Assembly: GCF_900109075.1 (NCBI RefSeq)
Contig: NZ_FNYS01000022.1
Span: forward strand, 1 to 59,784
From: Myroides marinus
GTDB lineage: Bacteria > Bacteroidota > Bacteroidia > Flavobacteriales > Flavobacteriaceae
Reading direction: 5' to 3'
DNA length: 59,784 nt
Shown: positions 52,081 to 59,784 of the stretch, in pieces
Layout of the letters: each line of letters begins with the position of its first letter
Position numbering within the stretch: position 1 is the first letter of the stretch
Notes under the pieces: model-generated
Databases searched by the model: none
What the model was told of the DNA's origin: nothing
The model's input: only the letters and a program-made list of their open reading frames with translations
Translations under genes and position numbers: made by a program

Positions 52081-52344
52081 ATGAAAAAAATTTTATTATT
52101 ATCATTATTATTTTTAGGTACTACATCTACTAATATGTTAGCTTCAGGAGAGATTTCTAATTCTGGCTATTTTAGTAATAGTTCTGAATGTTTTTATGAA
52201 GTTACAGTAACTAATCCTTATGGTATTGTTCTTATTAGATACTCTGAATGGTTAGATGAACAAACATTGGAGAGTAGACTTCAGGAATTATATGCAATGT
52301 ACCGTGATTGTGATGTCTATGCTGATCTTAAAAAATGTTTGTAA
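52081..52344 (+). CDS. Small secreted protein
   Basis: An 87-residue protein with signal MKKILLLSLLFLGTTSTNMLAS. Mature part: SSECFYEVTVTNPYGIVLIRYSEW, LESRLQELYAMYRDCDVYADL, with three cysteines. It resembles the protein at 50977 in spacing and in the YEV/W/LE/VY positions. Function unknown. A terminator follows at 52369. Confidence 0.7.
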   Translation: MKKILLLSLLFLGTTSTNMLASGEISNSGYFSNSSECFYEVTVTNPYGIVLIRYSEWLDEQTLESRLQELYAMYRDCDVYADLKKCL

Positions 52345-52368
52345 CATATTTTATTTTTGAATAATAAT

Positions 52369-52402
52369 AAAAGCCATTATACCTATTTATGATGGCTTTT
52401 AC
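52369..52402 (+). terminator. Intrinsic terminator
   Basis: AAAAGCCAT (52369-52377) and ATGGCTTTT (52392-52400) form a perfect 9-bp stem with a 14-base loop; it ends the two-gene unit of small secreted proteins. Confidence 0.75.
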
Positions 52403-52524
52403 TTACCTGTATTTCCAAAGCTCCCATTTCACCTGTTTTAGTAGATTCAAAATCATATATTTCTTTAAAAGCGAATTTTTATGATTTGCTCTAGCAGTGA
52501 AATACAAGATTATTTATAAGGAGG

Positions 52525-52944
52525 TTAGAATTAAGGTTAAACTATCCTGTATTATTACTTTCAAAAAGTAATAATAGAATTTATGTTTTCACTAAAGAGA
52601 AGGATTTAAAATCTACTAATGAAGAGCTATTTGGGAAAATCAACTATAGTAATTACTATGTTGTAGATGAACTAGGTTTAATGTATACAATTAACAATGC
52701 GTTTAAAGTTAAAAATTGTAGGCTTTTTGGGTTTAATCCTTTTTTAAAAGGTAAACAGATTTTAATCGATTTTGAGTTTAGTAGTCAAATAGATAAATTA
52801 TTACTTGATACTATAAAGAAAGAACTTGTTCAACGAGTAGAGCAAGATAAAAACTATTGGAAGTTAAATTGGAATATTCAAGAGTTAGAGGCAAAAATCA
52901 TAAGTAGTAAAACTTTTAAAGAGATTTATTTGTTATTAAAATAA
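52525..52944 (+). pseudogene. Copy 2 of the direct-repeat gene, start codon lost
   Basis: The frame matches the 139-residue protein at 47713 residue for residue from codon 2, but the position of the ATG is TTA (52525-52527), preceded by AGGAGG. The next in-frame ATG is at 52681, removing 56 residues including the conserved N-terminal strands. Substitutions seen include K to N, G to R, V to F and Q to K. It is best regarded as a silenced copy unless a non-standard start is used. Confidence 0.75.
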
Positions 52945-53020
52945 TGATGGAGTCTGTCTGACATTTGTCAAGATAACAAAACAAGGTAGAGGCTTTTAGC
53001 CATATAAAACATAAAGCCCC
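52525..53020. repeat. 496-base direct repeat, copy 2
   Basis: Second copy of 47713-48208, offset 4812 throughout. It ends in AAAGCCCC; after that this copy continues TTAATTGGGGCTTTTATTTT, a full intrinsic terminator, whereas copy 1 has AGTTAAGGGGCATT. Confidence 0.9.
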
Positions 53021-53039
53021 TTAATTGGGGCTTTTATTT
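53013..53039. terminator. Terminator between convergent genes
   Basis: AAAGCCCC and GGGGCTTTT form a perfect stem with loop TTAATT and T-rich tail. It can end both the repeat gene (+) and the partner gene 53039 (-). Confidence 0.8.
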
Positions 53040-53467
53040 TAAAATGAGGTGATTATATAGTTAAATCTAACCTTATATAATTTCTCTGTGTTGTCTGATT
53101 TTACTCTAATGAAAAGGTTTGTAAAATTATAATTACCAAAGTACATTCTGCCAAGATTTAATAATTGTTTATTATAGATATTATTGTAGTAGTAGTCTAG
53201 CATAAACTTATCAAAACCATTTATAGAGTATTCTTTTGTAAAAGTATGAGTTGGTACTTCTTCAAGAAAAGTAAATTCATAAGTATCTTGTCGAGAACCT
53301 ACATCATTTGAAGGGATAAGAATACTTGAAATTTTATTCTCTTCTTCTACTAGTCTGTAGTTTTTGTCTTTAGTTATATTTACAACAATTGTATCAGTGA
53401 TATTAACTTGGGCAAATGAAATATTAGCAATAAGACATATTATAATCGATAAAATATAGTTTCTCAT
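53039..53467 (-). CDS. Small secreted protein, diverged partner 2
   Basis: ATG 53467 is used (142 residues) to give the signal MRNYILSIIICLIANISFAQ; an in-frame ATG at 53482 lies inside the preceding fragment. Mature: VNITKDKNYRLVEEENKISS...DTYEFTFLEEVPTH...NLFIRVKSDNTEKLYKVRF. Resembles the partner at 48300 in the EEEN-x-IS, Y-x-F-x-x-x-EE and KLYK positions but is otherwise quite different. It sits directly behind the C-terminal toxin fragment, as partner 1 does behind the full lipoprotein, so it is probably the immunity gene of another toxin allele. Confidence 0.6.
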   Translation of the reverse strand: MRNYILSIIICLIANISFAQVNITDTIVVNITKDKNYRLVEEENKISSILIPSNDVGSRQDTYEFTFLEEVPTHTFTKEYSINGFDKFMLDYYYNNIYNKQLLNLGRMYFGNYNFTNLFIRVKSDNTEKLYKVRFNYIITSF

Positions 53468-53468
53468 A

Positions 53469-53742
53469 TTATTTACATTCAATTATTTCGTTGTTAGTTC
53501 TATATTCAGTTAATGTTTTAATGAAAGAGTCTTTCTTTTCTTGTGTTAATTTAGAATAAGCATCTGTTGCTTTTAAGCCCTGCCAAGCAAGGACTATATA
53601 AACATCTTTATCATAACTAGATTCTAAATCTTTTAAAGCAGTCTTAATTGTAGTGATGTATTTATTGGCCATAAGTTGATGGTCATAAGTATCGTTTTCC
53701 ATATTCCATAAAAGCATTGTAAATTTTTGGAAAAGATTTCTT
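53469..53742 (-). pseudogene. Frameshifted C-terminal fragment of a second lipoprotein toxin
   Basis: The last 82 codons (DHQLMANKYITTIKTALKDLE ... TNNEIIECK) match the end of the lipoprotein at 48779 (HHELMATKYISTMTNVLKEL ... LNNKIECK). In another frame just upstream, KKSFPKIYNAFMEYG matches its PKSFPELINALNKYKGG, so homology crosses a frameshift near 53700. Homology stops near 53742; the zinc motif HEVLH and the lipoprotein N-terminus are absent. The stop lies next to the start of partner 2. The Glu of HHEL is Gln here while the His is kept. Confidence 0.8.
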
Positions 53743-53756
53743 TAAATTAACTAGTC

Positions 53757-54470
53757 TTAAGCAAGTGTAATTAACCATGCTAACAAGGTACTAAATAGAA
53801 TGATCAGCCCTATGATAAGTGCTGCATTTACAATGTGCTTGATATATCTTTTACTATCAAATGTAAAATGATTAGGATCAATACAAAACTCCTTAAATAT
53901 AAACGGATCTACTTTTAAATCAGGTCTAAAGCGTACAATACCCTCTATAAAACGAGCTCTTAATGCTCTTGCATTTGTGATGTAATACATACTTCCATAA
54001 TCTGTACCATCAAAAACAACTCTAGTTTCAATTCCATTTGCTCTTACAGCTAGGTGGTATGTCTTGTTTACTTGTTTTAGGTATACGTCATACTGATCTG
54101 ATAGATAGGACTGCTCTAGTTGGCTGTAGAGTATATGGGTTATGCTGTTGTCTTTTTTATAGAAATGAACGCCTTGTTTATCAATGTTGATGGCTTTTAT
54201 TGTTATAGCTATTTTACTCTTTATGTATTTAAAAAAGCGGTATACTACTATAGCCCAGATAGGATAGTATACTAATGCAATAATAATCAGTACCCAGGTA
54301 TAACTAGAGATAAAAACAGGTAGTAAGGCAAGTAGGATAAACATGCCTATAAGTGTCGTACTTGCAAGAATATTTATTAACCAAGTAATTACTAAGTTAT
54401 TTTTGGAGTGTAAGGGTATAAAATTTTGATTAACGTTTTCTTGCATTGGGCCAAGATACAAAATATTCAT
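53757..54470 (-). CDS. Hypothetical membrane protein
   Basis: A 237-residue protein with two adjacent N-terminal membrane helices (WLINILASTTLIGMFILLALLPVF, WVLIIIALVYYPIWAIVVY), a central soluble beta-rich domain resembling a PH-like fold (INIDKQGVHFYKKDNSITHILYSQLEQSYL), and one C-terminal helix (AALIIGLIILFSTLLAWLI). No family firmly recognised. Its 3' end is 15 bases from the toxin fragment. It has no obvious functional link to the neighbours. Confidence 0.7.
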   Translation of the reverse strand: MNILYLGPMQENVNQNFIPLHSKNNLVITWLINILASTTLIGMFILLALLPVFISSYTWVLIIIALVYYPIWAIVVYRFFKYIKSKIAITIKAINIDKQGVHFYKKDNSITHILYSQLEQSYLSDQYDVYLKQVNKTYHLAVRANGIETRVVFDGTDYGSMYYITNARALRARFIEGIVRFRPDLKVDPFIFKEFCIDPNHFTFDSKRYIKHIVNAALIIGLIILFSTLLAWLITLA

Positions 54471-54791
54471 ATTTAATCTTAGATTTCAAGTTAGGTTAGT
54501 GTAAAGTAGTTTTTCTGATTTACATTATTCTAATGATATATCCAGAAAAAAAGCTTATAAAATAAGTTATTAAAAAAAGGATGTTTTAGATAGGTGTCTA
54601 TAAATTTTACAAGTATCATTTTTGAGTTTGCAATGAGTAACAATATAATTATAAAGCAGGCTTATTTAGTCACTTTTTAGCACATTTAGATGGCTTAACT
54701 AATAAAAACTGCAGTTTTACCTTTTACATATTGTGAACAATAAAAAAGCAACTATCTTTGAAGTATATTTTTTGATCAAAAGCATTAAAAA
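54471..54791. promoter_or_regulatory. Divergent intergenic region
   Basis: 321 bases between the membrane protein (-) and galE (+). It contains the galE promoter (listed separately) at the right end; the rest shows no gene. Confidence 0.45.
54731..54760 (+). promoter_or_regulatory. Bacteroidetes-type promoter of galE
   Basis: TTG at 54731-54733, a 19-base spacer, then TATCTTTG at 54753-54760, a perfect TAnnTTTG -7 box. The start of transcription should be near 54766, giving a leader of about 26 bases before the GTG at 54792. This is the clearest promoter in the window. Confidence 0.75.
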
Positions 54792-55808
54792 GTGAAGATA
54801 TTAGTTACAGGAGGATTAGGATTTATCGGTTCTCATACAGTAGTAGAGTTACAAAACAAGGGATATGATGTGGTTATCGTAGATGATCTGTCTAATGCGT
54901 CTATAGAGGTATTAGATGGGATAGAAAGTATCACAGGTAAGCGTCCAGAGTTTGTAGAGTTAGACTTAAGAGATAAACACCTAGTGTATGAGTTTTTTAA
55001 ATCTAATAAGGATTTGGATGGTATTATCCACTTTGCTGCTTCTAAGGCAGTGGGAGAGAGTATGCAAAATCCGATGAAGTACTATGAGAACAATTTCTTT
55101 TCGCTAATTAATGTGCTTTCAGCCATGCAAGAGTATGGCTTAGATAAGATTATTTTTAGCTCGTCATGTACAGTATATGGTCAAGGTGAGGTAATGCCTA
55201 TTAAAGAGAATGAGTCTGTAAAACCTGCCTTATCTCCTTATGGGAATACTAAACAGGTAGGTGAGGAGATTATTATAGATTTGGCCAAAGTATATCCATT
55301 AAATGCGATATTACTTCGTTATTTTAACCCAATAGGGGCGCATGAGTCTGTAATGATAGGGGAGTCTCCACTAGGGGTTCCGTATAATCTGATTCCATAT
55401 ATTACGCAAACTGCTGTAGGAGTGAGAGAGTTCTTATCTATCTATGGAGATGATTATGATACACCTGATGGTACTTGTGTGCGTGATTATATCCACGTGG
55501 TGGATCTAGCAGATGCGCACGTACGTGCTTTAGCAAGGTTAGTAAATAAAGAGAATACTGATCAGATAGAGGCTTTTAATGTAGGTAATGGACAAGGGTA
55601 TTCTGTACTGGAGTTAGTGCATTCTTTTGAGCGCGTTAGTGGTATAAAACTAAACTATAAGATAGTAGATAGAAGACCTGGTGATGTGGATAAGGCTTGG
55701 GCTGATAATACAAAAGCACGTGAGGTACTTGGTTGGAAACCAACTAAGACACTTGATGATATGCTAGATAGCGCATGGAAATGGGAGCAGAAGGTTAGAA
55801 ATAGTTAA
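54792..55808 (+). CDS. galE: UDP-glucose 4-epimerase
   Basis: GalE interconverts UDP-glucose and UDP-galactose (often also the N-acetyl forms). 338 residues, the length of the E. coli enzyme, with the start at GTG 54792. NAD-binding VTGGLGFIGSHTVVEL at 5-20, FAASKAVGESM, the catalytic Ser in FSSSCTVYG and Y150/K154 in SPYGNTKQVGEEI are all present; the C-terminal half has LRYFNPIGAH, CVRDYIHVVDLADAH and the end block RRPGDVDKAWADNTKAREVL. Stand-alone gene with its own promoter, so supply of sugars for surface glycans and metabolism is likely. Confidence 0.97.
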   Translation: MKILVTGGLGFIGSHTVVELQNKGYDVVIVDDLSNASIEVLDGIESITGKRPEFVELDLRDKHLVYEFFKSNKDLDGIIHFAASKAVGESMQNPMKYYENNFFSLINVLSAMQEYGLDKIIFSSSCTVYGQGEVMPIKENESVKPALSPYGNTKQVGEEIIIDLAKVYPLNAILLRYFNPIGAHESVMIGESPLGVPYNLIPYITQTAVGVREFLSIYGDDYDTPDGTCVRDYIHVVDLADAHVRALARLVNKENTDQIEAFNVGNGQGYSVLELVHSFERVSGIKLNYKIVDRRPGDVDKAWADNTKAREVLGWKPTKTLDDMLDSAWKWEQKVRNS

Positions 55809-56217
55809 CAGTTGACAAAAAAAACAAAAAAGAGAATAACAAAAAGTTAAAAATATCGTTTTAATCCAAGAAGGAGGTTTATAATTATCATTTGGATTTT
55901 AATACAGCATAGCAATAAAGAAAAGTAAAAATGATTTATAACAATATGCCTTTTTACTATCGCTTATAAAAAACTTTATTGCTACTTTATAAATAGCCTG
56001 TCTTAGTTTTAAGACGGGCTTTTTATTTTTTATAATTAAAAGAAGCCTTAATATATAACTTCTTAAAAGAGAAGTATCCTTTTTGGATAAATGTTAAAAT
56101 TGTTATTTTTTGTATATAATTTTTTCATAATTTCGCATAATATTATTCAAGTTTAAGTATGTAAGTTATTCTTGTTTAGTTAGATGAGTTAAAAAATAAG
56201 TAACTTAAAAAAATGTT
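55809..56217 (+). other. Intergenic region with galE terminator and lipoprotein promoter
   Basis: 409 bases without a gene. It carries an intrinsic terminator at 55995-56030 and, at 56110-56135, TTG, 15 bases and TAATTTCG, a one-mismatch -7 box that may drive the lipoprotein at 56218 (spacer shorter than usual). Confidence 0.5.
55995..56030 (+). terminator. Intrinsic terminator downstream of galE
   Basis: AGCCTGTCTTA and TAAGACGGGCT pair with one G-T wobble around loop GTTT, followed by TTTTATTTTT. It is about 190 bases beyond the galE stop. Confidence 0.8.
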
Positions 56218-58119
56218 ATGAAAAAAGGTTTATTGTTGTTGTTAATGACTATGGCAATTTGGTCTTGTTCAAAAGATTCAGATGATACGCCACAGGTCAA
56301 ATTAAGTAATTTGAAAGAAATGACTTCTTTTAAAATTACTGTAGAGGGTAAAAGTTATGAGGCTGAAATTAAGGATAATTTTATCCAAGCTGTACTGCCT
56401 TCATCTACAGATTTAACTAAGCTTAGTCCAGAGATTAAGATTTCTGAAAAAGCAAAAGTAACACCAAACTCTGGTGTGGTACAAGATTTTACTAAAACAG
56501 TAGAATATACTGTTATGGCAGAGGATAAGAGCACAAAGGTATATAAAGCTGTTATTACTAAAACAAATTCTCAAAAAGCTATTGAGTCTTTTGCTTTTGT
56601 AAATTTACCAGAAGGGGCTTCTTCTTATGTGTGGAAGAATAAAAATCCTTTAGATATGGATACTTTAGTGTGTAAGGTTCCTTATTTATCTAATATCAAG
56701 GCTTTAACATCTAAAATTACAGTTTCTAGTAAAGCAACTATTGATCCAGCTAGTGGTACTACTTTAGATTATTCTAAACCTGTAAAATATACTGTAAAAG
56801 CAGAAGATGGTAGTAAGGCAGAGTACCTTGTTATTGTTGACAATAGCATAGAACAAGTTAAGTTCTCTAATATTACTCGTGATGGATTTAGAAGTAAAAA
56901 ACCAAATGATGTAATTGTTTTACAAACAAATACACTGTCTCCTGTAAAAGAAAATAATAAAGTAAAACTTAGATTTTCTAAAGGGACTACTGTCTTTGAT
57001 CTAAAAGTAACTAGTATTGATTATAAAACGAATCAGATTAGTGTGGCATTGCCTGCTGGCTTTGAGAATAATGAATATGTACTTTCATTAGAGATAGAAA
57101 AGAATAATTCAGTAACAAGTATTCCTTTTGTTTTAGATGGAGGATCTATAAATTTTCAAAATGTTGCCGATGTATTAGATCCTTATACTGGAAATTATGT
57201 TGTATGTAACAGATTGTTAATGCCTGGGGAACGTTTTAGAGCAAATATATATTTAGAACATGCTAAGTTTAGTACTTATAAGTTCTTTTTAAGAAAAGAT
57301 GGTAGAGACTTTGCATTATTAAATTCTAAATTAAATTCTACTTTAGAACAAGTAGAATTTGTGATGCCTAATTTGCCTAATCCTGCAGTTAAGAGTGGAT
57401 CTGATTTTGAGCTTGTAATAAAAGATGCTAATAATAAAGAGGTAGGTGGAAATCGTTTAGTGAATACTAAAAAAAGCAATATTAGTGTTATTGTAGCTGA
57501 GGCGCCTATAGTAAAAAGCCTATCTAAAACAAAAGTGAAAGAAGGTGACCAAGTAATTATATTCGGTGAGAATATATTCTATAATTATGTAGAGATAGGT
57601 TCAGGTGTATTAACTAAATCTTCTACAGTTAGGTTAACTTTGAATGGTAATATGAGAAATATAGAGTTAACTGGTGTAAGTAGTAATGCTGGTAGCTTTA
57701 CTACTAAAGGAATGGACCCTGGAACGTATAAAGTAGAGGTAACTAATAATATACCTTCTTTAGGAGCAAGCAAACAAGAAATCACTCTTATAGTAGAGTC
57801 ATCAACTACTCCTATATCAGTAAAAGTTGATAGTGCGGAAATACATAGTGATAAAGATCCTTACTTTGCTCAGCAAATCTTAGTTTCTTTTAATGAAAGT
57901 ATAGAGGCCTATGATATTAAAGAGTTTAGAATTTCTTCTAATTCAACTTTTTATGAAGTAGATAATTACATAAGAAATAAGTATGGTGTATCAACACCAA
58001 AACTTCCAAATGATAAGTACAATGTGTTTTATAATAATCCTACAACTGGGTATGTTATTTTAGTGGATAAAAATAATAAAGAACACAAATTAACTTTTAC
58101 AGTATCTAAAGCTAAATAA
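56218..58119 (+). CDS. Large lipoprotein with tandem DUF5018-like and Ig-like domains
   Basis: A 633-residue lipoprotein: MKKGLLLLLMTMAIWSC with Cys17 and following SKDSDD. The first ~200 residues are two tandem DUF5018-like units (MTSFKITVEGKSYEAEIKDN...KAKVTPNSGVVQDFTKTVEYTVMAEDKSTKVYKAVITK; IESFAFVNLPEGASSYVWKN...KATIDPASGTTLDYSKPVKYTVKAEDGSKAEYLVIVD, in short parts). The C-terminal part contains IPT/TIG-like strands (VKSLSKTKVKEGDQVIIFGENIFYNYVEI). Such proteins are surface-exposed or outer membrane lipoproteins of unknown ligand. It is flanked by its own terminator and stands alone. Confidence 0.85.
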   Translation: MKKGLLLLLMTMAIWSCSKDSDDTPQVKLSNLKEMTSFKITVEGKSYEAEIKDNFIQAVLPSSTDLTKLSPEIKISEKAKVTPNSGVVQDFTKTVEYTVMAEDKSTKVYKAVITKTNSQKAIESFAFVNLPEGASSYVWKNKNPLDMDTLVCKVPYLSNIKALTSKITVSSKATIDPASGTTLDYSKPVKYTVKAEDGSKAEYLVIVDNSIEQVKFSNITRDGFRSKKPNDVIVLQTNTLSPVKENNKVKLRFSKGTTVFDLKVTSIDYKTNQISVALPAGFENNEYVLSLEIEKNNSVTSIPFVLDGGSINFQNVADVLDPYTGNYVVCNRLLMPGERFRANIYLEHAKFSTYKFFLRKDGRDFALLNSKLNSTLEQVEFVMPNLPNPAVKSGSDFELVIKDANNKEVGGNRLVNTKKSNISVIVAEAPIVKSLSKTKVKEGDQVIIFGENIFYNYVEIGSGVLTKSSTVRLTLNGNMRNIELTGVSSNAGSFTTKGMDPGTYKVEVTNNIPSLGASKQEITLIVESSTTPISVKVDSAEIHSDKDPYFAQQILVSFNESIEAYDIKEFRISSNSTFYEVDNYIRNKYGVSTPKLPNDKYNVFYNNPTTGYVILVDKNNKEHKLTFTVSKAK

Positions 58120-58144
58120 TTAATTAGCTTAGTAGAACCAAGAG

Positions 58145-58175
58145 AGCCATCACTTTTTAGTGGTGGCTTTTTTAT
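58145..58175 (+). terminator. Intrinsic terminator
   Basis: AGCCATCACT and AGTGGTGGCT pair with one wobble around TTTT, followed by six T residues. It lies 25 bases behind the 633-residue lipoprotein gene. Confidence 0.85.
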
Positions 58176-58792
58176 GTTAATAGGTTATTTACAAATAGAA
58201 GTGTATTGAGTAGTACCAGTGTTTTTTTTTTAACAATCAAGAAATGACATGTACTTAAATTGAGATAATAAAGTGATACAGTATAATGTTTCTTCTTGTT
58301 TTGAGCTGTATCTTTTTATTGATATTCTTAATTTGAGAATATCGTGATTTTGCAAAATTAAAGAAACTAGAATGACTGTTTTTTTTGTGTTAAAAAAAAT
58401 ATATAATCATGCTAATACGACGAAAAAACAGGCTGCTAGTAGTTTTTGGGTCTAAAAATAGCTGAAAGTTCATTGTTGAAAATGTAAAATCTCTACATAT
58501 TGTAATTCGTTACATTGCGTGATTAATGGAGCTTAAAAATGTTGTTCTAGGTTTTTGTTTGACCAAATGTGATTTATTGCATTTTAAAGAGTTACCATAT
58601 ATGTTTATTTGTAACAAATACAAATAGAGTTAAAAGATGTTTTTGTGGTGTTTTTGTAATTTTTATTCTTACTTATCGGTTATTTTTTTAATTATTACCT
58701 ATAAATTATTGTTTGTATTGTTAATAATGTATTAGTTGTAATTTTACATGAGTTAGTTATGAAGAAGTAATTCAAAGAAAAAAAGTAAAATT
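58176..58792 (+). other. Long non-coding upstream region of the surface protein
   Basis: About 617 bases without a gene. TATTTGTAACAAATA at 58606-58620 is a palindrome with 7-base arms and could be an operator. TTGTTTGTATTGTTAATAATG near 58710 is a possible promoter, but the boxes are not clean. Confidence 0.4.
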
Positions 58793-59784
58793 ATGATTAA
58801 GAAAATTATTCCATTAACAGCGCTTTTCTTTAGTGGTTATGTTACTGCTCAAGTTGGTGTTGGAACAAAAAAACCTGCAGATGCAACTATGTTAGATATA
58901 ACTGCTACTGATAAAGGGGTTTTATTACCTAGAGTAAATTTATTAAATCAGACTGATACTACTACAATAAAAGGGAAGCTTATAGAGAGTATTCTTGTCT
59001 ATAATATAGGATCAAGTAATTTAAAAGCTGGTTTTTATTATTGGTTTGAAAATAAGTGGACACCATTGATGTCTGGAGCTACTTTTACAGATACAACTAA
59101 TAAATCTTTTACAATTAGTGATGATCAAGAAAAATTAGTCATTACTGATAGCCAAAATAATAAGGTTGAATTAGCTGTGAAAGAATTCGCTAAGAATAGC
59201 GTTTTTATTAAGAATTTGACTGAAAACCAGGAGTTTATTAAACGGTTAGGAGATAACATTGAGTTTGTAAAACAAATCACAAACAATGAGGAGTTTATAA
59301 ATAACATCATCAACAAGCTTGAGGGAGACTTTGGTAATGTAGGTTATGACAAAGACAAGAACCAATTCTTCTATTTAAAAGATGGAAAGGTAGTTTACAT
59401 TGACTGGGCTGATCTAGATACAGTAAACGTTAAGTTTTCATTTGATGATAAAAAAGAGCAGTTAGTTATCACAGATTCAAAAGGAGGAGTAGTATCTATT
59501 TCTACAGATGAGCTAGGAGAGACAATTGCTAAGAATAGCGTGTTTGTAACTAACTTAACAGAGAACAGTGAGTTTGTAACAAAACTTGTAGAGAACAACG
59601 AGTTTATCACCAAACTAGGAGATAACATTAAGTTCGTAGAGAATATCACAAACAATGAGGAGTTTATAAATAACATCATCAACAAGTTAGAGGGAGACTT
59701 TGGTAATGTAGGTTACGACAAAGACAAGAACCAGTTCTTCTATTTAAAAGATGGACAGGTAGTTTACATTGACTGGGCTGATCT
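58793..59784 (+). CDS. Repetitive secreted surface protein, 3' end outside window
   Basis: ATG 58793 opens a frame with no stop before the window end (330 codons). Signal MIKKIIPLTALFFSGYVTAQ, then VGVGTKKPADATMLDITATDKGVLLPRVN, the typical head of large Bacteroidetes surface or cell-wall-anchor-like proteins. The body is built of a repeat of 123 residues (369 bases; the unit EEFINNIINKLEGDFGNVGYDKDKN recurs, split here as EEFINNIINKLEGDF and GNVGYDKDKNQFFYLKDG). Inside each unit are 10-residue sub-repeats x-E-F-I-x-x-L-x-x-N. It probably forms an extended surface fibre or adhesin. The C-terminal anchor cannot be seen. Confidence 0.85.
   Translation, partial: MIKKIIPLTALFFSGYVTAQVGVGTKKPADATMLDITATDKGVLLPRVNLLNQTDTTTIKGKLIESILVYNIGSSNLKAGFYYWFENKWTPLMSGATFTDTTNKSFTISDDQEKLVITDSQNNKVELAVKEFAKNSVFIKNLTENQEFIKRLGDNIEFVKQITNNEEFINNIINKLEGDFGNVGYDKDKNQFFYLKDGKVVYIDWADLDTVNVKFSFDDKKEQLVITDSKGGVVSISTDELGETIAKNSVFVTNLTENSEFVTKLVENNEFITKLGDNIKFVENITNNEEFINNIINKLEGDFGNVGYDKDKNQFFYLKDGQVVYIDWAD
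59284..59784 (+). repeat. Tandem 369-base coding repeat, partial second copy
   Basis: ACAATGAGGAGTTTATAAA at 59283 and 59652 and the following ~130 bases match almost perfectly at an offset of 369. The second unit has one more 10-residue sub-repeat (EFVTKLVENN) than the stretch before the first, a sign of expansion by slippage or recombination. The array continues past the window. Confidence 0.85.

Noticed and set aside
47713..53020. Direct repeat as ends of a transposon or integrative element
   Set aside because: No transposase or integrase lies between the copies, no terminal inverted repeats or target duplications are seen, and the repeat itself contains a gene.
59125..59685. Two similar - strand frames with poly-hydrophobic sequence
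   Set aside because: Antisense to the tandem repeats of the surface protein; they look alike only because the repeat is duplicated.

Overview
The window is AT-rich DNA (roughly 30% GC by eye) from a Bacteroidetes bacterium, most likely a Flavobacteriaceae member close to Myroides. The evidence is: 'TTG ... TAnnTTTG' promoters instead of sigma70 boxes, almost no Shine-Dalgarno sequences, many lipoproteins ending their signal in SC, a type IX secretion (T9SS) C-terminal sorting domain, DUF6443/RHS proteins of the Bacteroidetes type, and an astacin-like protease resembling myroilysin. The genus is an inference. I see no tRNA, rRNA, CRISPR array or insertion sequence.

Region 1 (1-21240, all +) is an O-antigen/capsule cluster. 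It runs from a 5'-cut rmlB through rmlA, a Wzx flippase, a sugar aminotransferase, an unusual CitE-MaoC-CitE trio, a WbqC protein, a PLP-fold protein, a NeuD-type acyltransferase, glycosyltransferases, wecB, an EpsG-like polymerase, a beta-helix protein, an ATP-grasp protein and a DUF2334 deacetylase. It ends with the WbpV/WbpL-like pair that should make and attach the first sugar to the lipid carrier, and a shortened PglD-like acetyltransferase before a strong terminator. Many genes touch or overlap by 1-8 bases, so they are probably co-transcribed. rmlC and rmlD are not in the window.

Region 2 (21480-33600, mostly -) is ordinary chromosome: a cytidylyltransferase, a META lipoprotein, two AraC regulators (one next to a ChrA transporter), an omptin-like barrel protein next to a myroilysin-like metalloprotease, a TPR sensor kinase/response regulator pair, and small lipoproteins.

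Region 3 (34270-47300, +) is a polymorphic-toxin locus. A T9SS-sorted propeller-like protein and two very large secreted RHS-type shell proteins form an apparent operon. The second ends in a variable 215-residue tip followed by a lipoprotein (probable immunity). Downstream lie two displaced tip cassettes: one with an HEIRH zincin motif, broken by a 4-base duplication, and one with a premature stop and a 47-base insertion. Each has small secreted or membrane genes behind it.

Region 4 (47700-53760) looks like a second, different toxin locus: a lipoprotein with a Gly8 hinge and an HEVLH metalloprotease-like C-terminus, followed by a small secreted partner. A second, frameshifted C-terminal copy with a diverged partner lies about 5 kb away, and each pair is bordered by the same 496-base direct repeat (offset exactly 4812). 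Three small secreted Cys-containing proteins and a decayed gene lie between them.

Region 5 (53757-59784) holds a two-to-four-TM protein, galE with a textbook Bacteroidetes promoter, a 633-residue lipoprotein, and the start of a repetitive surface protein built of a 123-residue repeat containing 10-residue sub-repeats, cut by the window end.
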